Assembly (NCBI GenBank): GCA_016928315.1 | Contig: JAFGKZ010000203.1 | Coordinates: 1-45,809 of the forward strand | Length of the DNA stretch: 45,809 nucleotides | Reading direction: 5' to 3' | DNA from: Calditrichaceae bacterium | GTDB taxonomy: Bacteria > Calditrichota > Calditrichia > Calditrichales > Calditrichaceae | Shown: positions 9,133-17,065 of the stretch, in pieces | Numbering within the stretch: the first letter of the stretch is position 1 | How the letters are laid out: the number at the start of each line of letters is the position of its first letter | Position numbers and translations under genes: made by a program | The notes under the pieces: generated by a model | Databases searched by the model: none | The model's input: the letters and a program-made list of their open reading frames with translations, nothing else | Told to the model about the DNA's origin: nothing

Positions 9133-12100
9133 TTATCCTTCTAAAGTAACTATAGGTAAACCAATTGTAAAAATACTGCCTTTGTTTATCTCACTTTCTA
9201 CATTAATACAGCCGTTATGATTTTTAATTATATTTTGTGTTATGGCTAAACCGAGCCCTCTGCCAGTTCCCCTCGTTGAATAAAATATATTAAAAATTTC
9301 ATTAATTTGTTCATCGGCAATTCCTGTACCAAAATCTTTTATCTGAATTTGCAGTTGCTGATCATGCGCCGCAGTCGTTACATTTATTTCTACAGTTTTA
9401 TCAGAATTTGCAGCTTCAATAGCATTTTGAATAATATTTTCCAGAGCAAAGCCTAACTGTTCACGATCGCCTTTAATAGTAATATCCTCTTTTACCTTAT
9501 AATTAATTTCTATTTTTTTTGATATGGACAAGTAACGTTGAACAATATGCTCTAACCAGGGAATTACTTTTATATTATCGTTCAGAGGCGTACGATTGGC
9601 TATAAAATCGAATGATTTCATTAATTGATTTTTTAAGTTGATAATACCGTTGTGCAGTTCGCTGATATATTCAAATCTTGAATCTGTCTTTGGTATTTCC
9701 CGATATAACAATTCAATTATCATGCGTAATCCATCGATAGGATTTTTTAGATTATGAATTAGTCCGCCGGCAAACGTACCGATAGCGCTTATTTTTTCCT
9801 GTTCTCTAAGATTCTGCATAATACGAATATTATCAAGGGCAATGGCTAACTGCAGGCACAAATATCTCATGTCTTCCCAGCCGTCCATCTGGTTATTTAA
9901 CGCATCAGGCATTAGAATAATTATACCTAAAAATTGCCGTTTTCTAACCAGATTAAAAGCATGTACATTTTTAGTATTTATATGTTGAAAAATGTTAAAA
10001 CACAGCGCACCGGGTAATAATTTTATATCCTGCGAGACTGTTTTTACCGTATCCAAAGACAACATAATTCGAACCGGAGCTTCATATTCACTAAAGCCCT
10101 GGATTGATTTACGGTATAGATGATTTCCAAACTGGTTGTAAACATAGATGGCTAATTTCTTATGCGGTTTAATAATTTCGAGAGATTCTTTAAAAATTTG
10201 CAGCGCTTCATCATCATTATAAGTACGCGAAAGATTTAATCCGGCTTCTTTCAATTTTTCCTGCTGTTGACGCTGGATATAGTTGCTTATTCTAATCGGT
10301 TCATTTATACCGACGAGTACGAGCAGCACGAATCCAATGATGGTAAAAGGCAGAAAATGAAAAATGAATCCACTGTCACGCAAAATATATGTTATGGATA
10401 AATAAAAAAGAAGAAGAAGGATTACATAAAAAACCGTATGGGAAACGCGCCAACGATAACGGAATTCTATAAAACGTGCACTTAGAAATATGATGAGCGT
10501 AAAAATTATAAATTTTAAAATTTCTAATCCAATATAAGGAATATGCATAAATTGTAGAAATCGTCTGCCAGAAAACAAAAGAATTTTTAATAAATTTGAA
10601 GATTGCTGAATTTTAATATTCGAACCAGCCTGAATATTATATATCCATTTTTCATCACCATTCAAGAATCGTACTTGAATATCATAGTATTGATTCTGAT
10701 CAACTGTAAATTGCGGTCTGATTTCACTCTGGGAAAACAAACCGGTACTAGGTAATAATTCATAATATCCGGATAAGGTTTTTAATGTGTCGTTGTTCTG
10801 ATTTTTCCATAACCAGATTTTTGCGCCCAATGCCTCGCGCGTATCTTGTACTCCCTCGATAGAAACCGTTATACCAGATAAGGATTCAATTTGATTTTGA
10901 AGCAGGGATGACCAATAATCAGCATTGCCAACGACCAAATCGAAAGTGCCATTACCCTCAATATCTAATTTTGCCAAACCGGTATTATAGCCGCTTAGAT
11001 AACCGGATTTTGAATATATTAGCTTTGAAGCTTTTTCTTCAAAAAATTTATTGTCCCGGTTCAAATACAGCAAATCCGGACCATAACGCGTAATAAAAAC
11101 ATCGTTTGTTCCGTTCATATCAAAATCTGCAATGGCAGCGCTGTAACTTCTTCCGCCTTGTTTAATATTCCAATGACTGGATTCATTTAAATACTTATTT
11201 TTATCTTTATGGTAAAACAAAACGGCATCATTTCCATCTTCAGCACACAGAAATATATCCGTATAGCCATCTCCATTAATATCGCCGACTGAGATTGAAT
11301 TAATAAAATCAGAATAGTCGCCGATAAAAAATGAAGTGTCTGCAAAATGCCAACGATCTCTGCCATCGTTCAATAATCCCATTGGTGGCTGATGATGGAA
11401 TACTACAATCACATCCTGCAAATTATTATTGTCTAAGTCAAGAACTTTACAGGCACGAATGCCGGTTTTTTTAACATTATCAGGCAATTCTAAATATTTA
11501 CGGAAGGTGTTATATTTGGTATTTATAAATATCAATAATCCCTCATTTTCATCTGCCATTATGAGATCCGGATAACCGTCAATGTTAATATCAGCTATTG
11601 CACCGTCAATGAGTTCCAGATTATTTGATAATCCGCATAAATCAGTCTCATCCGAAAAAACAGCTTTACCATTATTTACAAAATATCTTGTTGTCTGCCT
11701 TTTACCAGCCAGCAGAAGATCCGTATCTCCGTCCCGGTCAAAATCGGCGGCTAATGAGCCATATTCATATTTTTGCTTACCAACCCTTGTTTCGATATTA
11801 CCTCCCGTTCCGGACTCGATTACATAATCGAGATAATATCCTTTGCCCTGATTTATCAATAAGTGATTCAGGCTGCGATAACAGGTAAGATAAATATCTG
11901 TTTTTTCATCATTATTAAAATCTGCCGCTGTAATTCCCCAAACATCATCAATCCGGTTGATCAAGTAATCGCTGCCTAAATGAACCTGGTCTGCAAAAAT
12001 CAGAGCATTATCCAGACCGGTTTGTTTTGAGGTTTCTGAAAAATGAAGAATTGTCCCCCTGGCTCCAACAGCAAAACCTTTGCCGGGATTTATCATTTCA

Positions 12101-12996
12101 ATATCATGAAGATCTACCTGAGGATTGAAAGGAAATTTATCCCAGTATTCGCCATTATATTGCAGAATTGTACCGTTGGTACCTACGGCAAATCCATAAT
12201 CAGCCCTAAGCATATCAACCGCCCAGAGATTTTCTATAGTCTCGGCTAATTCCTGTTCCAGATGTCCATCCTTATAATGAAAGATGACTCCATTATAACC
12301 AACGAACCATCCTTCATCCTCCGAAATAAAATCCATATCACGTAATACCACATCAATATCATTTTTAATCAGATTCCATTTTCCCGGACTTCCGATCAAA
12401 ATAACTCCTTTATCACCGCAAATAGCAATTTTATTATTACTGATATATTGTACCTCTCTGAAATCCAAACTGACCGGCAGGTTAATCGAATTCCACCTCC
12501 CATCTTCAAAAAAACAGGCGCCTCCATCACCCACCGCTATTCCCTGGTTGTTTTTATTAAAATCCAGTGCACGTATTTTTATCGGGAGCTGGTTTAATTT
12601 ATAACTCTGCGATAAAGGATTAAAATTAAATAAACTATATATACTTTTTTCAACATGATTAATAGCTAACCAGCCATTTTTTTTATCCGGAACCCGAAGC
12701 GTGTAAATATCTCCGATTTCCGCCACCGATTTGGTTAAAGAGTCCGAAAGAGATTTATAATATTGCTGTATTGTTGTAATTGAATCATAATTAATCCAAC
12801 TGTCCCCGTTATATTTCAAAATCATTCCATCATACGAAACTGTAAAGCCAAGCGAGTCGGAAAGCATATCCAAACGAGCCAGATTTTGTCTGGTGGGTGA
12901 TGGCATCAGATTCCAGGTTTGGGCAATTACCCATCCGTTTAACAGGATAAAAATTAAAAGATATTGAGGTAATCTATTCTCTTTATTAGAAGTCAT
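9133..12996 (-). CDS. sensor histidine kinase with double beta-propeller sensor region
   Basis: A protein of 1287 residues. A signal-like hydrophobic segment (about 11-26) precedes a YCF48-like propeller (about 28-323, repeated 'GfaVGxxGtIlhy' units). Seven FG-GAP/VCBS-type calcium loops follow near 359, 419, 469, 520, 572, 624 and 678 (DFDRDGDTD, DINIDGYPD, DINGDGYTD and variants), then an ASPIC/UnbV-like stretch (about 709-795). Membrane segments lie at about 826-842, 852-871 and 878-897. A GAF-like region (about 920-1060) leads to the kinase core: phospho-acceptor H1081 in HNLKNP, N box ENIIQNAIEAA, G1 DFGTGI and G2 GRGLGLA. The extracytoplasmic 800 residues should sense a ligand or bind a partner; the ligand is unknown. 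The coupled downstream NtrC-type gene is the expected phosphotransfer partner. Confidence 0.9.
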   Translation of the reverse strand: MTSNKENRLPQYLLIFILLNGWVIAQTWNLMPSPTRQNLARLDMLSDSLGFTVSYDGMILKYNGDSWINYDSITTIQQYYKSLSDSLTKSVAEIGDIYTLRVPDKKNGWLAINHVEKSIYSLFNFNPLSQSYKLNQLPIKIRALDFNKNNQGIAVGDGGACFFEDGRWNSINLPVSLDFREVQYISNNKIAICGDKGVILIGSPGKWNLIKNDIDVVLRDMDFISEDEGWFVGYNGVIFHYKDGHLEQELAETIENLWAVDMLRADYGFAVGTNGTILQYNGEYWDKFPFNPQVDLHDIEMINPGKGFAVGARGTILHFSETSKQTGLDNALIFADQVHLGSDYLINRIDDVWGITAADFNNDEKTDIYLTCYRSLNHLLINQGKGYYLDYVIESGTGGNIETRVGKQKYEYGSLAADFDRDGDTDLLLAGKRQTTRYFVNNGKAVFSDETDLCGLSNNLELIDGAIADINIDGYPDLIMADENEGLLIFINTKYNTFRKYLELPDNVKKTGIRACKVLDLDNNNLQDVIVVFHHQPPMGLLNDGRDRWHFADTSFFIGDYSDFINSISVGDINGDGYTDIFLCAEDGNDAVLFYHKDKNKYLNESSHWNIKQGGRSYSAAIADFDMNGTNDVFITRYGPDLLYLNRDNKFFEEKASKLIYSKSGYLSGYNTGLAKLDIEGNGTFDLVVGNADYWSSLLQNQIESLSGITVSIEGVQDTREALGAKIWLWKNQNNDTLKTLSGYYELLPSTGLFSQSEIRPQFTVDQNQYYDIQVRFLNGDEKWIYNIQAGSNIKIQQSSNLLKILLFSGRRFLQFMHIPYIGLEILKFIIFTLIIFLSARFIEFRYRWRVSHTVFYVILLLLFYLSITYILRDSGFIFHFLPFTIIGFVLLVLVGINEPIRISNYIQRQQQEKLKEAGLNLSRTYNDDEALQIFKESLEIIKPHKKLAIYVYNQFGNHLYRKSIQGFSEYEAPVRIMLSLDTVKTVSQDIKLLPGALCFNIFQHINTKNVHAFNLVRKRQFLGIIILMPDALNNQMDGWEDMRYLCLQLAIALDNIRIMQNLREQEKISAIGTFAGGLIHNLKNPIDGLRMIIELLYREIPKTDSRFEYISELHNGIINLKNQLMKSFDFIANRTPLNDNIKVIPWLEHIVQRYLSISKKIEINYKVKEDITIKGDREQLGFALENIIQNAIEAANSDKTVEINVTTAAHDQQLQIQIKDFGTGIADEQINEIFNIFYSTRGTGRGLGLAITQNIIKNHNGCINVESEINKGSIFTIGLPIVTLEG

Positions 12997-13038
12997 TCTT
13001 TAATAACCTGCCACTATGTGAGAACTTTTTTGGTTTAT

Positions 13039-13072
13039 TTTGAAAAGCGTATTTTTCAAATCCCGATTTGAA
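13039..13072. promoter_or_regulatory. overlapping TTTGAA/TTCAAA dyads upstream of the sensor kinase
   Basis: A perfect 18-base palindrome, TTCAAATCCCGATTTGAA (13055-13072), lies 59 bp upstream of the kinase ATG. Its left arm can also pair with TTTTGAAAA at 13038-13046, giving three alternating TTTGAA-type half-sites. It may be an operator or an RNA element that switches between two hairpins. No known regulator could be assigned. Confidence 0.35.
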
Positions 13073-13164
13073 TGGACGGGACGAAAACGTCAAAATTTAC
13101 AAAAATTGATAATAATGACAAATTATCTTTTTAGATTACAGATTGAAAATAGATGGCCTGAATA

Positions 13165-14025
13165 TTACAAAATTTCCAAATGGTATATTTGGTTGTAAAG
13201 CAAGTTTATATCAGAAACTGATCTTTTATGCTGGTTATACAGATATTTTATAAGTAATTCTCCACCATAATAAAAGATTATGCGGTTATAGGGTTTTTCT
13301 TTTCCATAGAAATTTTCTTTTAGACCTAATTCCTGTTTAATTCTATTTTCAATGTAGCGGGCAAATCCTTCCTTCCATTCCTGCCAGGTCATGTATTCAT
13401 AATCTAATTCTGTCAAATGATTTTTTAACTGTTTTTTGCTTTCGATTATTTTGGCTTTACTTTTTTCGTTCAATGCAGATAAAAATGCATCGTAATATTT
13501 AACAAATATGGAATCCGAATAAGGAAAGGGGTGATTTATCTCCCACATATAATCTTTATTCGTCATGGCCTGCTGGTATATTTTAAGCTGCTCTTTTAAC
13601 CTAAATTCAACGGTACTGTATTGAACACAATGCATAAATTCATGAAAAATTAATACAATTTCTTCATCTTTTTCAAATACATCAGGGCTGACAACACAGG
13701 CGGGAATATTCTCATACACCGATAATGGAAATGACGCCCGAATTCCCGGGCTCATCGGAAACGGCGAATCAGCTTTTTTAACCAGTTGGTATTGCGCCAA
13801 AGATGAATCATAATCATAAATGAATAATTTTTCATCCTTATACACGGCTATCGGATGGAGTTCACTCAGGAACGTATGGATGTGCTCAATCTTTCTTTGG
13901 ATTTCCAATACTTTCCTTAAGCCGGTGTCCATCTTCTCTAAAAACTGATTATCCGCAGAATCTCCGGCAGTAAGTATTTGAATTAATATGAATACGGTTA
14001 ATAAAGAATGATACAATCGTTTCAT
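13165..14025 (-). CDS. secreted HExxH zinc metalloprotease-like protein
   Basis: A protein of 286 residues. After a signal peptide (MKRLYHSLLTVFILIQILTA) it is largely alpha-helical. The sequence IFHEFMHCVQYS places a zinc-binding HExxH at H128-E129-H132, and EGFARYIE (E219) is a good candidate for the third, glutamate ligand of a gluzincin-type site. Residues that commonly follow in named peptidase families were not recognised, so the family is open. The frame can be extended to a GTG at 14040, but that extension contains the GGAGG ribosome-binding site. The ATG at 14025, 5 nt after it, is the real start. It lies between the zinc-ribbon gene and the sensor kinase on the same strand, with 168 nt to the kinase; a functional link is unproven. 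Confidence 0.65.
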   Translation of the reverse strand: MKRLYHSLLTVFILIQILTAGDSADNQFLEKMDTGLRKVLEIQRKIEHIHTFLSELHPIAVYKDEKLFIYDYDSSLAQYQLVKKADSPFPMSPGIRASFPLSVYENIPACVVSPDVFEKDEEIVLIFHEFMHCVQYSTVEFRLKEQLKIYQQAMTNKDYMWEINHPFPYSDSIFVKYYDAFLSALNEKSKAKIIESKKQLKNHLTELDYEYMTWQEWKEGFARYIENRIKQELGLKENFYGKEKPYNRIIFYYGGELLIKYLYNQHKRSVSDINLLYNQIYHLEIL

Positions 14026-14172
14026 TAAGCCCTCCATCACTTAAGAATTATTTTTTTCTGGATTATAAACAATCAAATTTACGATGCATAAATTTAATTG
14101 TTGCTTCAAAATTGAATTGAATCCACGCAGAAAAAAAATAAGTCACGGCAGAAATAAATCACCATGAAAAAT

Positions 14173-14205
14173 AAAAAAAAGGTACTACATATAATGCAAT
14201 ACCTT
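14173..14205 (-). terminator. Rho-independent terminator after the zinc-ribbon gene
   Basis: On the minus strand AAGGTA pairs with TACCTT, with an inner GCAT/ATGT pairing, followed by a run of eight T. It lies 30 nt past the stop codon of the small cysteine-rich gene and before the metalloprotease gene. Confidence 0.7.
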
Positions 14206-14235
14206 ATAAATATTTGATCTGTAAAACTTAATATG

Positions 14236-14433
14236 TTAATGGGTTATCGTACAGGTCATATCCTGGCCGCAGCATAGCGGCGATTTAATTTTACCATGAC
14301 CATTGGGGCATTTTGAAATTTGTACCTCGCTTCCATTATCCAGCTTAAGCGTATCGTTAACCAGCGGGGCATCACATTTTGCGCAGGTAGCATTAACAGC
14401 CATCCCGCAAACTGAGCATGTATAAGTTGCCAT
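14236..14433 (-). CDS. small zinc-ribbon-like protein
   Basis: A protein of 65 residues with eight cysteines: C6-x2-C9, C17-x2-C20, C42, C54-C55 and C61. The first two pairs look like a zinc ribbon (YTCSVCGM ... TCAKCDAP). CPNGHG and the C-terminal CCGQDMTC resemble the metal-site ends of small rubredoxin/desulfoferrodoxin-type proteins, but no full family match is claimed. The frame extends upstream to 14484, but the ATG at 14433 is preceded by GGGAGA at normal spacing and begins the conserved-looking part, so the shorter form is chosen. It appears monocistronic, with its own terminator. A metal-binding or redox role is inferred only from the cysteines. Confidence 0.7.
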   Translation of the reverse strand: MATYTCSVCGMAVNATCAKCDAPLVNDTLKLDNGSEVQISKCPNGHGKIKSPLCCGQDMTCTITH

Positions 14434-14561
14434 AAAATTCTCCCTTTTATTAAACAGTATCCGCCAACATAACGGATTAATCATATCTTTATACTATTTT
14501 TATTATTTTAAAATTCCCTTAAGCGACAGGCTATTAAAAACATGCAACAAATCTGTGAACA

Positions 14562-15305
14562 TCAGCTGATATTTTTCATAATATAAAATGCATAACCGTA
14601 ATAGTCCGAGTATTTGCGATACAGATCGATTTCCAACTGAAGTTCTGCGAACATAGCTAAGGCTTCTTCATTATCCGCATATTTTTTCCGCATTGTGCTC
14701 AAACGTTTTTCAAGTGGCGTATAATAGGGCTCCCAGAAAACTGATTCATCCAGCCGAAAGAAATCGATAAGTTTATATCCATTGTCTGCGATCAATTTTA
14801 TATTCTCTTCCACAGATACCATGTCGGGACATTCATTGGCAAAAAAGGCAGCCAGTTCTTTAGGATGATTCCTTTTAAACCAGTTCAGGTCACTGAATGC
14901 AGCGTACCCGTTTGGTTTTAAGAATGATTTTATTTTGCGCAGCCCGTTAGCAAATCCGATATGATAAATAGAACCTTCCGCCCAGATCAGATCAAATTGG
15001 TTTTCTTCAAACTCCAGTTTTGCCATATCCATATTTTTACAGATTATTTTGTCGGATAAATTTTCCGTGCTGGCCTGATCAGCGAGAGTATCTAAAAATG
15101 GCTGATAATTATCCGTTGCTATTATTTTACCGTTTATCATTTTTGCCAGAACCAGGGTTTGGGCGCCTGTCCCACAGCCGATATCGAGAATCTCTATTCT
15201 CTTTGATCCTAATCCGGTTGCTTTGAATGCTTTCTTTGTGGCTTCAGCGCTGCCCGGTCCCAGACGCGGCATCGTGTCGAAAACTTCATAAAAAATCTCG
15301 TTCAT
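14562..15305 (-). CDS. class I SAM-dependent methyltransferase
   Basis: A protein of 247 residues with a Rossmann-type methyltransferase fold. Motif I is ILDIGCGTG (residues 39-47), motif II ends near IIATDNYQPF, and the motif IV region contains FDLIWAEGSIYHIGF. These bind S-adenosylmethionine; the acceptor is unknown. The C-terminal half (FFRLDESVFWEPYYTPLEKRL, then a Tyr-rich helix) suggests a small-molecule rather than a nucleic-acid methylase, but this is weak evidence. An AGGAA lies upstream of the ATG. It is divergently oriented from the YkgJ-like gene across 154 nt that show no clear promoter motif. Confidence 0.85.
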   Translation of the reverse strand: MNEIFYEVFDTMPRLGPGSAEATKKAFKATGLGSKRIEILDIGCGTGAQTLVLAKMINGKIIATDNYQPFLDTLADQASTENLSDKIICKNMDMAKLEFEENQFDLIWAEGSIYHIGFANGLRKIKSFLKPNGYAAFSDLNWFKRNHPKELAAFFANECPDMVSVEENIKLIADNGYKLIDFFRLDESVFWEPYYTPLEKRLSTMRKKYADNEEALAMFAELQLEIDLYRKYSDYYGYAFYIMKNIS

Positions 15306-15459
15306 ACACTGTTTCCTGTTTTAATAACAAAAATAACTTTTTTCATAATGGGCTATCAATATAGATGATATTATTTTAAACCACCAATTTTTTTAGGAAG
15401 AAATTGATTGTACGTAGCCTTGCATCATAATCGAACATTTAATTAGATTGTTTGCACTT

Positions 15460-15861
15460 ATGAAACGTTTTTATCATCAATCGGAAATTAAATTTGAATG
15501 CCAGCCGGATTGCGCTAATTGCTGTAAACTTTCCAATGGTTTTGTTTTCCTGACCGAAAAGGAGGCATTGAAAATCGCTGAAAATTTAGCTATTTCAGAA
15601 GATGAATTTTTACAGTATTTTACCCGGATTATTGATGATCAGATCTGTTTAGTCAACGGCGAAGATGAACATTGCGTTTTTCTTGAAAATCATAAATGCA
15701 ATATCTATGAAGTCAAGCCTCTGCAATGCCGGACCTATCCATTCTGGCCGGAAAATTTGAAATCCAAATCAAGATGGCAATTGACGTGTAACGAATGCCC
15801 GGGCGTCGGAAAAGGCAGAGTCTATTCTGTGGAAGAAATTGAAAAAATTCTAAAAACATAG
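15460..15861 (+). CDS. YkgJ-family cysteine-cluster protein
   Basis: A protein of 133 residues with C14-x3-C18-x2-CC (ECQPDCANCCK) near the start, then HCVFLENHKCNIYEVKPLQCRTYPFWP and a final LTCNECPG. This cysteine pattern and the 'Y..RP..CR.YPF' core are typical of the YkgJ/UPF0153 family, which probably binds zinc or an iron-sulfur cluster; the biochemical role is not established. The frame opens at a TTG (15448), but the ATG at 15460 is preferred because similar proteins begin close to the first cysteines. No good ribosome-binding site precedes either. It is followed by an AT-rich gap and the acid phosphatase gene. Confidence 0.8.
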   Translation: MKRFYHQSEIKFECQPDCANCCKLSNGFVFLTEKEALKIAENLAISEDEFLQYFTRIIDDQICLVNGEDEHCVFLENHKCNIYEVKPLQCRTYPFWPENLKSKSRWQLTCNECPGVGKGRVYSVEEIEKILKT

Positions 15862-16003
15862 TATTAATTATGAACGGTGAATGATAAATTATGGATTGTA
15901 ATATATAGTTTTTTTTGATATAGGATTGAGTATGTAGTAATCCATAGCCTAATAACCAAATAACTCAATAACTCTATTAATTAAATATGGCGGGAGTTAA
16001 AGT

Positions 16004-16837
16004 ATGAATTATCGAATTTTATTTATTTTATTACTTGGTATAATTTTTATGTCTTCATGCCGGCAGCAACCCGAAGTGGAGGAAATACAGAATGTATATG
16101 AAAATTTACATGCAGTTTTATGGATGCAGAAATCGGCTGAATATAAAGCGAACTGTTTACAGGCCTATAAATTGGCGGAATTAAAAATGCAATCCGCATT
16201 AAAAAATAGAAAATGGACGGCAGCGCTTGAACAAAATGGAAATTACCTTAATCTGCCGGCAGCCGTTATCTTAGATGTGGATGAAACCGTTTTGGATAAT
16301 TCACCTTATGAAGCGGAACTCATTCAAACCGGAGATCACTATTCGAGTTCAACATGGAATGCCTGGTGCAATAAAGCTGCGGCTGAAGCGATTCCCGGCG
16401 CCCTTGAGTTTTGCCGGTCAGCAGATCAACAAGGTATAACGGTATTTTATGTTACCAACCGGCGGGATCATTTAAAAGAGGTGACCCGGAAAAACTTGAA
16501 GCAACTTGGATTCCCGTTAAAAGAAAATGTTGAAACTATTTTGCCTCGCCTGGAAAGCTCGGATAAAGGCACCCGGCGGGAAATTATAAGCGAAAATTAC
16601 AGGATTCTCTTACTGATCGGTGATAACCTGGGCGACTTTGCCAGCGGGTTCACCAACGGATCCATGCAGAGTCGGGATTCACTGTTAACGGAATATAAAG
16701 ATTATTTCGGCACTAAATGGATATCACTGCCTAATCCTGTTTATGGCGACTGGGAAGGCGCCCTGTTTGAATACAATTACGGTCTGAATGATGAAGAAAA
16801 ACTGAATATTAAAATGAATTTGTTGATTAGAAAATAG
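16004..16837 (+). CDS. lipoprotein acid phosphatase, e(P4)/class C HAD family
   Basis: A protein of 277 residues with a lipoprotein signal ending MSSC (lipidated Cys19), so it is anchored in the envelope. HAD motif I is ILDVDETVLD with nucleophile D91 and acid/base D93. Motif II lies in VFYVTNRRD and motif IV is LLIGDNLGDF. The DVDET form and the downstream NPVYGDWEGALF tail are typical of the e(P4)/class C acid phosphatases, which remove phosphate from nucleotides such as NMN and 5'-nucleotides outside the cytoplasm. GGGAG 7 nt upstream supports the ATG. It could feed nucleosides to the cell, but it is not close to the nucleotide cluster. Confidence 0.9.
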   Translation: MNYRILFILLLGIIFMSSCRQQPEVEEIQNVYENLHAVLWMQKSAEYKANCLQAYKLAELKMQSALKNRKWTAALEQNGNYLNLPAAVILDVDETVLDNSPYEAELIQTGDHYSSSTWNAWCNKAAAEAIPGALEFCRSADQQGITVFYVTNRRDHLKEVTRKNLKQLGFPLKENVETILPRLESSDKGTRREIISENYRILLLIGDNLGDFASGFTNGSMQSRDSLLTEYKDYFGTKWISLPNPVYGDWEGALFEYNYGLNDEEKLNIKMNLLIRK

Positions 16838-16868
16838 ACCATTTTTCAATAATTCCAAAACATTTTAA

Positions 16869-16954
16869 AAATGTCATTCCAGAATTTCGCCTCAGTGAAA
16901 TATCTGGAATCTATGGATCCTGGATTCCCACTAAAAACATGTGGGAATGACATA
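16869..16954. repeat. dispersed palindromic element (ATGTCATTCC...GGAATGACAT)
   Basis: An element of about 85 bp begins AATGTCATTCC and ends GGAATGACATATT, so its ends are inverted repeats. The interior contains GGATCCTGGATTCCCAC and a second inner arm GTGGGAAT. Its layout is that of the small non-autonomous palindromic repeats common between genes in many bacteria. It fills most of the gap between the phosphatase and the 592-residue protein gene. Confidence 0.65.
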
Positions 16955-17065
16955 TTTATTAGAGGATATTGTTTCCCATTTTCTGAGATTAAAAATATTT
17001 CCATTTACCTTTTCATTCCATTTGATATTTATTCGGTAAATACTCATTAAAGGAATGCAAAGGCA

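Noticed and set aside
15862-16003. Hidden small gene or RNA in the gap before the acid phosphatase
   Set aside because: The stretch is AT-rich low-complexity sequence with stops in all frames and no stable hairpin; only the GGGAG ribosome-binding site of the phosphatase is recognisable.
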